Shown: piece by piece, positions 22,969 to 35,177 of the stretch
How positions within the stretch are numbered: the first letter of the stretch is position 1
Layout: each line of letters opens with the position of its first letter
Source of the DNA: Coenobita brevimanus
Lineage: Eukaryota; Arthropoda; Malacostraca; Decapoda; Coenobitidae
Assembly: GCA_032717465.1 (NCBI GenBank)
Contig: CM064670.1
Location: 20,401,637-20,465,636 of the forward strand
Direction of reading: 5' to 3'
Length of the DNA: 64,000 bases
Translations under genes and position numbers: made by a program
Notes under the pieces: generated by a model
The model's database searches: none
The model's input: the letters and a program-made list of their open reading frames with translations, nothing else
Told to the model about the DNA's origin: nothing

Positions 22969-25019
22969 TGTTATGAAACGAGATTTACCAGTTAGGTAGT
23001 CGAGATATTTCTTGACCTTTCTTGAAGTTTACAGTAGCTAGTTCCGGTAGGAATCAGTTGCCAGTTTGCAAACTGTTTGTGAGCATAGTTATTTTGTAAG
23101 TTGTACAGTCAACAGGACAAACTCGCTGCAAGCCTGCTCGTGTGATGTGGGTCGTTTGGTTTGGCAGCGGTGTATGGGAACTAGTTGCCACACAGGCGTG
23201 TTTGTAAAAATTAGTACTATAAATCACCCAGAATACAATATTCTTTATATCTGGTTAGCGTAAAAATGTGCAAAAGACGACAGATGAATGCTGTCGAATG
23301 GTAAAACTTCTGTTCTCTTTCTCGTATCCATCCCTTGTCCCTCCCCACCCTCCCCTCCTCCTTCCCTCTCCCGCTATCCTTCATCGCCACTCCTCTCTCC
23401 GCCCTGTCTACCTTATATCACCCATAACGCTAATCTCCGTAAAAAACCGCATTCTTCTCTATTTCTTGACTATTCCTGTAACCTTTTTGCTCCCCAACAT
23501 TTGAGAGTTTCATGCCATGCAACAGTCTCTTTCTCCCACTCGTTACTCCAAACATGAAGTAGCAGTTCGAAACTTTAGTGTTTCTGATACTACTTCGTGA
23601 TTCAGTGAACAGTGTGAGGAGAGTGGGAACATTTTCCTAGGGAAGAGAGAGGGCGAGAAGTAGGAGGAGTGGCACAAATATTGGTTTAATTTCGCAAGGA
23701 ATACATCACAAGAACGAGACCTCAATGTTCCTGTATCTCCCGGCTGTTCGTAGTGACAAAGGGTGGGGAACAGAAAGACAACTGGAGAGGAGTGGGAAGG
23801 AGACAAGGAGGGTAAGAATGGGACTAGAACAGGAAGGAGTACTGATAATAAACCTTGGATATAGTTGGTAGTACTGCAAGCAACTGGGAATATGGCAGAC
23901 TTGGTTTAGAAAAGAGTCAAGAGAGAATTGCGATGCGCTAATCAGGTTAGTGCCCTGCATAAATGAATGAAGGTAGAGAGGGTGGGGAGAGAAGACAGTG
24001 GAGAGGCATGAAAGTGAGTGAGGGACAGGAGGGAGAGGGAAGGGAGGGGGGAATATCAGGAGGAGTAAGGGGGAGAGAGGGGAAGAGAGCTTAGACACGA
24101 TTATAATGAATACCTGAGTATTACGCTCATACGTCGTTCCATAACACTGTCAACTCTTGCAGTTTTTTACACTAATCAATTACGGTATACAGAAAATTGT
24201 ACTCTAGGCAGTCTCTAATACCATATTTGAAAAACATGTTAAAGTGTATAAAAGTCTATGTGGCAACTCGTCCCTTTACACTGTTGCCAGACAAAAGAAC
24301 TCGCATCACATTAGTAGACTTGGAGCGAATTTATGCTGACGGCTGTACATTATTTTTTGTGCTCTTTTTCTTTCTAATGTTTTACTTGAGTGATTACTTA
24401 TTAAATTATGTAACTAAGGTTCGTATGGTAAATTATTTAGAGTGTTATGTAATGTAAGAAAACTCCTGCATGTTTTGGTATTTCCGAGTTGGCAACTGTT
24501 GTTCTCATAGAATGTAAACGTTTCTCGAATAATGCAACCTTATATAAGGATGGGGCAGAGACTATTTTGAGATCAGTTGGTTTTGGTTCAGTTTGAGTGT
24601 AGTGCAGTGTCAGTGAAGTGACAGTGAAGACTGTATATTTTTGGTACTTGTAAAAACAGTGGTAAACAGTGAAGTGTTACTGAAGTTTCTGTATCATTGG
24701 TACTTCAGAAAAAAGTGAAGTCTTTTCGGGCATTAAGTGTAATATCTGTGAAGTGTCACGCATTAAGTGTAACTGCAATTAGTAAAGTGTGTATAGCTCC
24801 AGTGCTTGTGAGAATAGTGAAGTTGGAAGACATTAAGTATTACTATTTAGAAAACAAAGACTGAACTTTAAGAAGCCAATGTTTATTTTCGGCTCAGCTG
24901 ATCTTGTGTGCCGTATATCTTAAGGCTGACCATAAGAAGAACAACTCACTGGGCAACGTCTTTCCTGTACTAATCTACTACTATTAGAGCGGGTGGCAGT
25001 GTGGGGTGAGGACGTAACA
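22969..25019 (+). repeat. Element B 5' LTR with a transposon inside
   Basis: The LTR starts TGTTATGAAACG and ends GTAACA, and is lengthened to 2051 bp by a 1240 bp DNA transposon. The core promoter is intact: TATATAAG at 24541-24548 and TCAGTT at 24573-24578, 32 nt apart. The primer site starts at 25021. Confidence 0.8.
23106..24345. mobile_element. Non-autonomous DNA transposon with long imperfect TIRs, TA target
   Basis: The insert begins CAGTCAACAGG and ends GCTGACGGCTG, flanked by TA on both sides (23104-23105, 24346-24347). Its two ends form inverted repeats of roughly 90 bp. For example, AAACTCGCTGCAAGC near the left end pairs with the reverse complement of GGAGCGAATTT near the right end, and GTTGCCACA occurs in both arms. 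TA duplications and CAG termini suggest the Tc1/mariner group. The interior (GA-rich and CT-rich) shows no transposase motif. A fragment of the same copy, 13381-14240, lies in the left duplicate. Confidence 0.65.
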
Positions 25020-25870
25020 CTGGTGTCAGGAGTGGGATTAAGTGCTGCAGTGAGTCTAACCTTGAACATTGAAGCAGAAGGTGTGAAGACGAGGTCTCGA
25101 GCCGGGCAGAAGGAGGAAATTTCCCTGGCGACAATCGTGAATCTAGTACAGGAACAAACGAAAGAGCTAAAAAAGAAATCAAAGAACAATAACAGGCACA
25201 TTATAAAGAACTCAAAGAACTAGTATAGGCAGGAGGTGCACTGGTAAAGGCAAACTGGGAACAAGTACAGGCATGAAGTGAAGAAGAAAATGAACGAGAT
25301 GAATAACTTCAAGAGGCATCAGAGGAGCAACAAAGGGAAGTACAACTCAGGGTGCAAGGACAGCAAGATGCATTCATGGGGGAAATGAAATAGGAAGTAG
25401 ATGCCAAGGTAGAGCAGCAGATATATGAGGTAAGCAATAATGAGATGGAGTTCAGACAGCATCTAGACGCCCAGTTGAAAGATGTAGTTGACCATGTGGA
25501 GATGGTTTGTGAGAAAATTGGGACTGCAGAGAGATGTTGCACTGCTGAGCCTCAGGTTGGTGTACGGGTAGCGTATGAAAGGAATGGACAGTGTATGGTG
25601 AATCTTGATGGATCCCAGGCATCTAAAGGTTGCATTACAGGGCTGAATGATCGGAATGCAGAGGTGTTAGGTCCTGGCCTTAATTATGATGCCCCAATTA
25701 TTAGGCTCCAAACCAGTGAGGTGCGTGGCTGTGATGGGGGTCCATTTAAAAAGAAACCTCAAGAATTTGATGGTAGAGTATCTTGGGAAGCTTACCGTTC
25801 ACAGTTTGAGTTACTTGCGGATCAGAATGGTTGAGATGGTAAGAAGAATACTGCAAACGACCCACCACTG
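25020..25870 (+). pseudogene. Element B gag remnant (right copy)
   Basis: The KTRSRAGQKEEISLATIV start recurs with a frameshift near 25160. The frame 25445-25834 joins blocks that are separate in the left copy: EFRQHLDAQLKD, CMVNLDGSQASKG, and FDGRVSWEAYRSQFELLADQ. It then breaks within about 20 residues. As in the left copy, no CCHC knuckle, protease or RT follows before the integrase linker. Confidence 0.65.
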
Positions 25871-26039
25871 AAGAAATGCAGGAGAACCTTGATGATTAGT
25901 GTGCAAGAAGACAGAAGAAGAGACAGCAAGGAATGTAGTAGGAATGGGAATCATAGGAAGAAATGACGTCATACTGTTGTGACAGGACCAGTCAGTTGAA
26001 GACCTGAGGAGGATACAGGTTCGCAACCGGTGCTAGAGT

Positions 26040-26470
26040 GGCTGCAGCAGAGTACAGTGTGACCATCTTGGGAAGGAGTTTCCAGGTTGAGCCCTGCGAC
26101 CGGGAGCTACTGGAGTCAGTGGGACCTTCTTCATTTGAATAACGGACTACTGGACCGCCAGTGGGAGACACCCAATGGCCGCAGCGAGTATTGGCAGCTG
26201 GTGGTTCCGAAGATGGGGTCCAGGATCTTAGATGTGTTCTATAACCAGATCACTAGTGGGCTCCTGGGAGTGAAGAAAACTCTAAGCCGGCTGTGTCACG
26301 ATGTTGGAGAGTGGTGTCGGGCCTGTGATGTGTGCTATGCCAAGAAGGGACCCAAGAAACAGGGTTGCGCCCCTCTCCAGCTGTACCAAGTGGGTGCACC
26401 AATAGAAAGAGTCGCGATGGACATTGTTGGACCTTTGTCACTCATTGAGAGAGGAAACCGGTATATATGT
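26040..26470 (+). pseudogene. Element B integrase, part 1 of 3
   Basis: It holds the linker, zinc finger (SGLLGVKKTL with H to L at the GHLG histidine, then CRACDVC) and first catalytic aspartate region (AMDIVGPLS). The coding sequence stops at ATGT (26467-26470) where A2 is inserted. It resumes in frame after the second ATGT at 36083-36086, so the target duplication is exact. The left copy still has GHLG, so the L here is a private change. Confidence 0.85.
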
Positions 26471-27155
26471 TGTTACGGAATAGAGAGAGATAATGAACAC
26501 TTCAAGTGAGAATACTAAAATCATTACTGTCCCGGAAAGTTCCAGGTTCAAAACAAAAGAGTTAGGTAAAATTACAAGTTAAAGTTTAATGCTCAACTAA
26601 CAACTAAACATTCAGGACTCATAAGGATAATGTAATGGCAAAAATAGGTTAAATATATGGTTAACTGCAATAGCCTCTATTAACACGAAATTAGCAAGAA
26701 CAAATTTATCTAAGTCAGCCCTGATAAAATGAGAAAACCGGATAATGCTCAGTTAATGCTAGATATATTATTACAGATACAAAATATTATTAATAATGGC
26801 TGACATCAAAAACTCCACATGAATCACAAAAACCTTACCAGGCCTACGAATTAACACCTTAGGCCATACAGTACAAGAAAAATGGTACTCCCGAGGTGGA
26901 TGGAAAGCTGATGACAGGGAGTGCTGGAGCTCCCGTTTCATCAGCCCTCAGGACTAGTTCCTGACCATTCCCCTTTGCTGAACTTTTTCAGTGTCTCAGT
27001 TACACAGAGAGTAGGCCAGCATGCTCTCCAGTACAAATTTCTCTATCTATCTTCACCAAACTACATGCACAGTACACACTACACTTCCTATTCAAAATTA
27101 ACCAAAAATGGCGTTGATTCACCCAGCCTCGGAGTCCCCAGGGGGGGGACCATAA

Positions 27156-28697
27156 ATGCCCCCGCCATCTGCCCCTCTCCCGGTGACGACTCGAGGTGCC
27201 TGGAACCACTGTCTGACTCTCTTCTTCTTCATTTCTGCAACATTCGCGGCCTTTCATCTAACTTTCTGCTCTGTTGAGCACCACCTCTCCTCCTCTAAAC
27301 CTCACCTTCTTTTTCTAACGGAGACTCAGCTGTCTGAGGCAACTGACAGCAAACCCTTTTCTGTATCCTCCTACTTTCTCTATACTCATTTCAAAGCCAA
27401 AGGTGGCTGTTGTGTATACATACGCAACGACTTATCTTGCTCTCGTGTTCCTGAACTTGATTCTTCTGAATTCTCCACTCTCTGGCTTCGGCTTTCCTGT
27501 CATTCTCTGACTAAATATATCTGTGCTGTTTACTTTTCCCCTAATTCTACTGACTATCAAAAATTCTTCGACTATCTTACTTCTACGATGGAACACATTC
27601 TCTCCATTTCTCCTTTCTCTGAAATCTCCATTCTTGGAGATTTCAATGTTCACCACCACCTTTGGCTCTCCTCTCCTTTCACGGATCCACCTGGTGAACA
27701 AGCCTACATCTTTTCTATCCTTAATGACCTAGAGCAGCTTGTACAGCACCCTACCCGTATCCCTGACCGCCTTGGAGAGAGCTCCAACATACTTGACCTC
27801 TTCCTCACAACTAATCCTTCTGCTTACTCTGTTAATCTTTTCTCTCCGTTGGGCTCCTCCGATCACAACCTTATTACCTTAACCTGTCCTATCGCTCCAG
27901 TACGGCCTGCGGACCCTCCAGGGAAACGTCGTCTCTGGCAGTACTTCTTTGATTTTCCCTGGAATGATTATTGCTTCCATGGCCGTGAGCCATCTGAGTG
28001 TGCCTTGCGCATTACGGAGGTTATTCTCTCGGGCATGGAAGCATACATTCCTTTCTCATATCCTTTGACTAACGCAAGAAAGCCTTGGTTTAATCACGCT
28101 TGTTCTAATGCTGTCCGCAACAAGGAGAAGGCCTACAAAAGGTACCGGAGCCAACCCACCCCTGAATCACATAATCTTTACGTTTCTGCCCGGAATCGTG
28201 CTAAGTCTGTTCTTCGCTCTACTAAAAATAATTTCATCCATACTAAATGCTCTCAACTCTCCAACTCGAATTCTTCTCGCTCCTTCTGGCACCTTGCCAA
28301 AAATCTTTCTAACAACTTTACCTCATCATCCTTCCCTCCTCTTTTCTACTCTGATGGTTCTGTAGCTGTTTCTTCTACTGATAAAGCAGATCTCTTCGCA
28401 CAGACTTTCTCCTCCAATTCCACCTTAGACGATTCCGGTGCTGTTCCTCCATCACTTCCCCCCTCTGACTTCCTCATGGCTGACATTAAAATTTCTTCAG
28501 TTGATGTATTTCTGCCATTACTGGCCTCAGTACTAACAAGGCATATGGGCCTGATGGAGTCCCTCCTGTTGTTCTCAAAAACTGTGCTTCTGTGCTTACA
28601 CCTGCCTAGGCAAACTATTTCGCCTTTGTCTGTCAACTTGTACCTTTCCTTCTTGCTGGAAGTTTGCTCTCATTCAGCCAGTCCCAAAGAAGGGTGA
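27156..28697 (+). pseudogene. LINE endonuclease and start of RT
   Basis: The 513-codon frame has an AP-type endonuclease: [11 protein letters not shown] (catalytic E), [12 protein letters not shown] (D and N) and SDHNLITL (D and H). Its N-terminal CNIRGLSS segment lies in another frame just upstream (about 27230-27260), so a base was gained or lost there. The region before RT follows ([20 protein letters not shown]), and the frame runs off the RT near 28500, where another shift occurs. The product would nick the target and prime reverse transcription. Confidence 0.8.
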
Positions 28698-30031
28698 CCA
28701 CTCCCAACCCTCCAACTATCGTCCAATTGCTTTAACGTCCTGTATTTCAAAAGTTTTCGAGTCAATTCTTAATAAAAAAATTTTAAGGCATCTTTCCTAT
28801 CACAACCTTCTTTCCGATCGTCAGTATGGGTTCCGTCAGGGACGCTCCACTGGCGATCTTCTCACCTACCTTTCAGACTCCTGGTCATCCTCCTTTCGGG
28901 ACTTTGGCGAAAGCTTTGCCATTGCACTTGACATCTCAAAGGCTTTCGATCGAGTCTGCATAAATCTTTAATTTCCAAACTGCCCTCCTACGGTTTCTAT
29001 CCTTCTATCTGTGCCTTCATCGCTAGCTTCCTTTCTGGTCGTTCTATAGCCGCTGTCGTAGACGGCCATCGTTCTTCTCCTAGATCTATCAACAGTGGTG
29101 TTCCTCAGGGCTCTGTCCTATCACCAACTCTCTTCCTTTATTCATCAATGATCTTCTAAGCTGTACATCTAACCCCTATCCACTCATACGCTGATGACTC
29201 CACCCTTCATCTTTCCATTCGGTTCCCGCAACGCCCATCTCAACAGTTACTTCAAGAAACAAGGGATGAGGCTATGGCACACCTAATGTCTGACTTGGCT
29301 CATATCTCTGACTGGGGTAAAAATAATATGGTTGTCTTTAATGCATCTAAGACTCAGTTCTTACACCTATCAACCCGACAAAATCTTCCACAGGTATACC
29401 CACTAATGTTTAATAATATTCAGATTAATCCTGCATCATCCTTGAACATGCTTGGGGTTTCATTTACTCGGGACTTATCTTGGAAAGATCATATTACATC
29501 TCTTGTAAAATCTGCTTCCAAGAGATTGGGTGTGCTAAGCCGACTCGCTCTTTCTTTACTCCCTGCACAATTGTTGACTCTATACAGGGGTTTGATCCGC
29601 CCCTGTGTGGAGTACAACTCTCATGTGTGGGGAGGCTCCCCACATACAGCTCTTCTCAATAGGGTGGAGTCAAAGGCTTTTCGTCTCATTAACTCTCCTC
29701 CTCTTACTGACTCCCCTTCAACCTCTGTCTCTTCGCCGCACTGTTGCATCTTTATCTCTTTTCTATCGCTACTTTAATGGTCACTGCTCCTCTGAACTGT
29801 CTGCTTGCATTCCTCCACCTCTACGACGGGCGCGTAGCACCCGTCTGGCAGCAAACTCTCATCCCTTTTCTGTCCAACTCTAATGCAAGAGTTAACCGTT
29901 ACTCCCAGTCTTTCATTTATGCAACAGGTCAGCTCTGGAACTGTCTCCCTCTGTCTGTATTTCCTCCTGCCTATGATCTCCAGTCTTTCAAACGTAGTGT
30001 GTCCAGGCATCTCAAAATGATCGGATCTTGA
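28500..30031 (+). pseudogene. LINE RT and C-terminal region, frameshifted
   Basis: RT motifs appear across several frames: GFRQGRSTGDLL (about 28830), a FAIALDISKAFDRV palm motif (about 28917), a PQGSVLSPTLF-type block (about 29105), and a SYADDSTLHL catalytic box (about 29185). A 168-codon frame (29274-29777) and a short following frame hold the thumb and C-terminal region (LGVLSRLALSLLPAQLL, RPCVEYNSHVWGG). At least four frame changes make it inactive. Confidence 0.8.
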
Positions 30032-30113
30032 ATTTGGCTCTCTATTGTATTTTGTTTTTCTCTTGGAGGGAACTGTTACTGCGGGCTCATGGCCTTTGGT
30101 TCCTTCTTCCTCG

Positions 30114-30147
<34 letters not shown>

Positions 30148-30599
30148 TCAAATTATACAGCAGCTAGATGGCTGGAGACTTCCTGAGCACTCACAAAAAT
30201 AATAATACACTATACAGGGGAGGACAGAGATGTGAACCAAATGAGGAGTAGATCTAAGTGGCAATAATGCAGAGACTGAGCTTATTATATAGGGGCCGGC
30301 AGAGCTTGATTCAACTTGCAAGAAGGACGCGGAAATGAAGGCACAGGGGAGGAAGAGTTGACAGTCCTGCTCTGAACAACAGAAAGAACGACTTACTCTA
30401 TTATAAGGGGAGAAGGGGGGAGTGAGGTAGAATATGCAAGCCTGGTCACTATGGAAGCCACGAGGCGAATCGTGATCAAACATGCAGCATACTGTAGGTT
30501 CGAATTATACAAAGGTTGATGAAATCATTGGCTATGTAACACCTCCCCACAAAGAAAAAGAAATTTACAAAGGAAATTTCTTATTACTCTAAAACAATC

Positions 30600-31553
30600 T
30601 GTCTAAAGTCTAGATAAGCAATCTGGAATAACATGTTCTTTCTCTTTGACATGTATGTCAAATCAATTCTCCTGATGAAGTAGACTCCATCTTGTCAATC
30701 TCTTATTTTTATCTTTAAACTCACTAAGGAATTTCAGTGGGTTATGATCGGTATAAATGACTATGGGGTCATAACCAGAACACAAATATAATGAAAAATG
30801 CTGTAAACCCAAAATGTTGGCCAAAAGTTCTTTCTCAATAGTTGAGTAGTTCTTTTAAGGTGGAGTGAACTTCTTACTGTAATAAGATACAGGGTGTTCA
30901 ATACCCTGATCATCCTCTTGCAGCAAAACAGCCCCAGCTCCTAAATCACTTACGTCAACAGCCATCTTAAAAGGCTTAGCAAAATTTGGAGTAGCGAGCA
31001 CTGGCTGACTTAATAGGAGAGCTTTAAGTTTAGTGAAAGAGGATTCACAGTTATCTGTCCAGACAAATTTAACTCCCTTTTTAAGTAGGTCTGTAAGTGG
31101 TGATACAAGAATTGAAAAGTTAAGAACAAATCTCCTGTAATAACCTACCATTCCCAAAAATCTTTGTAGCTCTTTCCTACTTTTAGGTCTGGGAAGATCA
31201 CTTATAACCTGAACCTTAGCTCTTGGTGGTGCAATGTGTCCATCACCAATTACGTACCCAAGGTACTGAAGTTTAGCTTGACCAAACTCACACTTTGATA
31301 AATTAGCTACAAGATTAGCCTGAACCAAACGCTCAAGAAATTTACTGACAAGGCATAGGTGATCTTTCCAGTTGTCACTGAAGATTAATACATCATCAAT
31401 ATAAACAACACACCCTGCCAAACCCTCTGTTACAACATTCATGAACTTCTGAAAAGTGGTTGGTACATTCTTCATACCATATGGCATTACAGAACATGCA
31501 AAAGTCTTTCTTAGTGTTACAAAACATGAGATCTCCCTAGCACTTTCAGTCAT
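30600..31553 (-). pseudogene. Element A2 RT (second half) and RNase H remnant
   Basis: The 232-codon frame 31553-30855 includes the CVVYIDDVLIFSDNW catalytic box, KCEFGQAKLQYLGYVIGDG, GYYRRF and the start of RNase H (MAVDVSDLGAGAVLL). It stops at a TAA where A1 continues with QNNYSTIEKELL. Sequence homologous to the rest of RNase H persists to about 30600 with substitutions and indels. One stop (about 31560) separates this from the 835-codon frame. Confidence 0.85.
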
Positions 31554-31562
31554 AGGTACTTG

Positions 31563-34070
31563 CTAGTATCCCTTTAACAAATCAAACTTACTTATGTACC
31601 TAGCTTTTACAGTCGTGTCTATGCAATCTTCCACGCGAGGGAGATTGTAAGTGTCTGTTTTGGTTATCTGATTAACACGTCTGTAGTTGATGCAAAGCCG
31701 CTGTGACCCACCTGGCTTAGGGATTAGAGTGACAGGAGAACTCCACTCGCTCTGACGGGGCTCTATCATCTTGTGGTCCAACAGGTAGCCAAGCTCCTTC
31801 TCGATGAAAGGAACTTTCACTGGGTTCACACGGTAAGTAGGCAGTTTAATTGGCTTTGCGTCTTCAACATCGACATCATGCATCAACTCAGTGGTTCTTC
31901 CTGGAGTGTCACGGAACACTTGCGGGTACTCCTGCAGTAATGCCGAAAACTCCTGCCTTTCCTCGGGAGCTAGATGTGAAAGATTAGTCTGGAGATCATT
32001 CATGATATCAGGATTCTTCCCCAAACTATCACTCAGGCTCATACTGCATGGGAGAGCTTCACTTGCAGACTCGGGTGGAACAGCTACAGTGCAGACTGGG
32101 TTATTTTCGTCCCGCCTGTGATATAACTTTAGCATGTTGATGTGACAAAGTTGCTTGTTCTTTCTACGATCTGGTGTGGCGATGACATAGTTGACATCAC
32201 TGAGTTTCTTCTCCACGAAATAAGGACCACTAAACTTGGCTTGAAGAGGTTGCCCATGCATCGGTAGCAGAATCAAAACCTGATCGCCTAGCTGAATGTG
32301 GCGTAACCTGGACTTCTGATCATACCAAGTCTTTATCTTCTCCTGAGCAGCTCCTAAATTCTCTCTCTCCAGCTGCAAAGCAGTGGACAGTCGTTCTTTG
32401 AGCTTCATCACATACTCCAGCAGGTTGACGTCATCTTCCTCCGACAGCCAGCATTCCTTGAGTAGCTTAAGGGGTCGTCTTACTTCATGGCCAAACAGTA
32501 GTTCAAAGGGTGAGAAGCCCAGTGATTCAGTTGGAGATTCTCTTGCGGCAAATACAACGAATGGAAGACCTTTATCCCAGTCTTTCTGGTGTTCCAAACA
32601 GTATTTCCTGAGCATCGATTTGAGTGTTTGATGATATCTCTCCAGCGCTCCTTGGGTCTGGGGATGGTAAGCTGAAGACGTGATCTGGGTGATGCCCAAC
32701 TCTTTCAGAGACTGCTTGAAAACATTTGACATGAAATTACTTCCCCAGTCTGACTGTACCTCCTTGGGCAGACCAAACTTGGTGAAGAACCCTAGCATTT
32801 CCTTAACCACGTTCTTTGCTGAGATATTTCTAAGTGGAATGGCTTCAGGATAACGAGTAGCCATATCAATCAGGGTCAACACATAAGAAAATCCTGCAGA
32901 AGTCTTAGGAAGAGGGCCCACACTATCCACCAACACACGGGTGAATGGCGCCTCAAAAAGAGGAATGGGAACTAGAGGTGCAACCTTTTCGGTCTGATTA
33001 CACTTCCTCACAACTTGACAGGTGTGACAAGACTTACAATACCAGGAAACATCTCTGAAGATACCTGGCCAGTAGAAGTGTTTCAAATTGCGTGCCACAG
33101 TCTTCCTCACTCCAAGGTGTCCTTCCAAACTGAAATCATGAGCCACTCTAAAGATATCCTGCCTACAAACACGATGGATGACAACTTGATGTACAACCTC
33201 CCATTCACAATCGGCTGATGCTGCTGGGGGTCTCCACTTTCTCATAAGTACTCCTGACTTTATATAATAACAAGTAGAAGCACCAGCTGACTCTTCCTCA
33301 CTGCAAGCAGAGTTAGCTAGACCTTTCAACTCAGGGTCAGCAACCTGCAACTCAACCAACTCTTGACGAGACAAATTATCAACACTACGGGGTACTGCCT
33401 CATCTGGTGAGTGGTCCAAATTAGCAAGAAAAGTGTCAGCTAGGATAACATCATCATCATCATTATCCTCTAAGTCACCAGTAACTTTAGACTTAGCCCT
33501 AGTGACAGCACATGCAGAGAACACCTCAGGGACACCACAATCGTGGGTCGCAGTCACTGGTTCACTAGACAACTGAGGAGCCGGACACACTTGACTTCCA
33601 CCAATATCATTTCCAAGTAAGAAAGTTACACCTGACATTGGGAGTGTCTCAACCAACCCAACCATAACGGAACCATTAACAAAACCAGACTCTAAATTCA
33701 CTCTGCACAGAGGGACAGAGAAGTAATTATTCCCTACACCTTGTAAGATTACAGTTTCATCAGAGGAATTAACATTAGAGCCTAGAACACTGGTCAGCAT
33801 AAGGGATTGGCAAGCACCTGTATCATGATATATTTTAACTGATTTCCTGTCATTACTGTCCTTAGGACTGACAAAACCATCAGACAGGAAATTAGCACAT
33901 GAACTCTTGAGAGTGTCACCCACGTTACTGCTCAAAGAAGGAGCTTCATCATGAAAATTTAATTTACCCCTCAAAGCAGGTTCAGATAACTCGGTTAAAG
34001 AATTCTGGGAACTCTCAAGGGTGGACACTAGACCAATTGACTGAATATTTAAAGACTCCTTTTTGTTCAC
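31563..34070 (-). CDS. Element A2 protease-integrase-RT frame (835 codons)
   Basis: A single frame holds an aspartic protease (IYHDTGACQSLML, LLGNDIGG), an acidic linker, an integrase (HHCC finger with HDFSLEGHLGVRKT and CKSCHTC; core D in LTLIDMATRYPEAIPL, D in VQSDWGSNF, E in GALERYHQ; C-terminal KFSGPYFVEKK), and the first half of RT (MIEPRQSEWSSPVTLIPKPGG, LCINYRRVNQ). The CCHC knuckle (34130-34089) lies upstream in the same frame, so gag and pol are continuous. An R-to-W change after the second catalytic D, and N for D in LCIDYRR, could weaken function. The order integrase then RT is direct evidence for a GMR1-like element. Confidence 0.9.
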   Translation of the reverse strand: MNKKESLNIQSIGLVSTLESSQNSLTELSEPALRGKLNFHDEAPSLSSNVGDTLKSSCANFLSDGFVSPKDSNDRKSVKIYHDTGACQSLMLTSVLGSNVNSSDETVILQGVGNNYFSVPLCRVNLESGFVNGSVMVGLVETLPMSGVTFLLGNDIGGSQVCPAPQLSSEPVTATHDCGVPEVFSACAVTRAKSKVTGDLEDNDDDDVILADTFLANLDHSPDEAVPRSVDNLSRQELVELQVADPELKGLANSACSEEESAGASTCYYIKSGVLMRKWRPPAASADCEWEVVHQVVIHRVCRQDIFRVAHDFSLEGHLGVRKTVARNLKHFYWPGIFRDVSWYCKSCHTCQVVRKCNQTEKVAPLVPIPLFEAPFTRVLVDSVGPLPKTSAGFSYVLTLIDMATRYPEAIPLRNISAKNVVKEMLGFFTKFGLPKEVQSDWGSNFMSNVFKQSLKELGITQITSSAYHPQTQGALERYHQTLKSMLRKYCLEHQKDWDKGLPFVVFAARESPTESLGFSPFELLFGHEVRRPLKLLKECWLSEEDDVNLLEYVMKLKERLSTALQLERENLGAAQEKIKTWYDQKSRLRHIQLGDQVLILLPMHGQPLQAKFSGPYFVEKKLSDVNYVIATPDRRKNKQLCHINMLKLYHRRDENNPVCTVAVPPESASEALPCSMSLSDSLGKNPDIMNDLQTNLSHLAPEERQEFSALLQEYPQVFRDTPGRTTELMHDVDVEDAKPIKLPTYRVNPVKVPFIEKELGYLLDHKMIEPRQSEWSSPVTLIPKPGGSQRLCINYRRVNQITKTDTYNLPRVEDCIDTTVKARYISKFDLLKGY

Positions 34071-34165
34071 ATCACGCTGTATCCTGAAACATTTCTTCGT
34101 AGTATGACCAAGCCTACTACAATAAGTACATTTACTTTTCTGAACTCTAGAGGTGGAGCTGGTAT

Positions 34166-35177
34166 TTACTTCCTGAGAAACGTCATCTTTATTCTCTTTC
34201 CTGTTACCTGTACTCTGAGTAGAGGCAACGTACTCTCAGCTTTCCTTTTTTCTTTAGAATATCTCTTGTGAATGAGAACACATTCATCAGCCAAAACTGC
34301 AGCATCAGACAAATTATCTATTCTTTTCTCATCCAGGTATAGGCTTACATCTTTATTAATACACCTTTTGAAGTCCTCCAGCAAAATCATCTGCTTAAAT
34401 TTATCAAAATCAGAATTTCCATTCTTAGAACTTAACTACTGCTCTAACAGATCTTCTTTGATTTTTGCATACTCAACATGGGATTGCTTATCTTAAATTT
34501 TACTCTATCCTAAATTTTACTTTATAGGCTTCAGGAACAAGCTCATAGGCCTTAAGAATCAAGCTCTTAACTACATCATAATTATCAGATTGATCCTGAG
34601 GCAAAGATGCATAAGTTACTTGAGCTTTACCGGTGAGAACACTCTGAAGGAGTACTGGCCAATACTTTTTGGGCCAATTAAAACCTGTAGCTACCCTCTC
34701 AAACAACTGAAAATACTTTGTTATATCAGATTCATTAAATGGAGGGACAACTTTAACATTTTTAGCCACATCAAAATCATCAGAGCTAGATGATCCAGTT
34801 CCACCTTGTTTCATGCGATACTCATGGTCTGCCTGAATCCTAGCAAGTTCAATTTGTGCCTCCTGAATACGAGCCTGAGACTTAGCCTCCTTAGCACGTG
34901 CCTGAAACTCAGCCTTCTTAACACGAGCCTCCTGCAGGGCTAGCTGTAACTTAGCTATTTTAATCTGCGTTTGCTCATCTGGAAGAGTTACATCAAACAA
35001 GCTTTTATTAATCATGCGGACAATTTGATCTTTAGAATGATGAGAGTGAACAGCAATTCCCAGTTGTTGAGCAACAAGCTTAAGTTCATTCTTTGTTCTG
35101 TTATCTACATCACACACTGTTTGCATATTTGACAAAAAATCTTTGGCTTCATCAAGAGTAGTAATAGTAGACATCAT
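34166..35177 (-). pseudogene. Element A2 gag
   Basis: ATG at 35177 (MMSTITTLDEAKDFL) starts gag. An N-terminal helical region follows (KNELKLVAQQLGIAV), then a coiled coil with fewer AEFQAR-type repeats than A1, then the capsid-like region. The frame breaks at 34500 and continues in a second frame 34390-34166 (MILLEDFKRCINKDVSLYLD). A 4 bp loss near 34234 (GTACTCTC for GTACTTACTCTC) ends it before the zinc knuckle. Gag would form the particle shell and bind RNA through the knuckle. Confidence 0.8.

Larger units (their letters stand above)
23537..26470 (+). repeat. Right copy of the segmental duplication
   Basis: This is the counterpart of 13381-16353: transposon right part, B LTR, gag remnant and integrase start. 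It differs by scattered substitutions and short indels. Here the sequence continues upstream into the complete LTR start, so the right copy is the less truncated one. Confidence 0.85.
26888..30144 (+). mobile_element. 5'-truncated LINE (Jockey/CR1-like) with poly(A) tail
   Basis: The insert lies between GGTA (26887) and TACTCAAATT (30145) of A2's LTR and ends in a ~28 nt A tail. Comparison with intact A LTRs shows that about 10-11 bp of the target were lost, with no target duplication. Endonuclease, RT and post-RT segments are recognisable in the right order. The LINE clade is not certain; Jockey or CR1 relatives are most likely. Confidence 0.85.
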
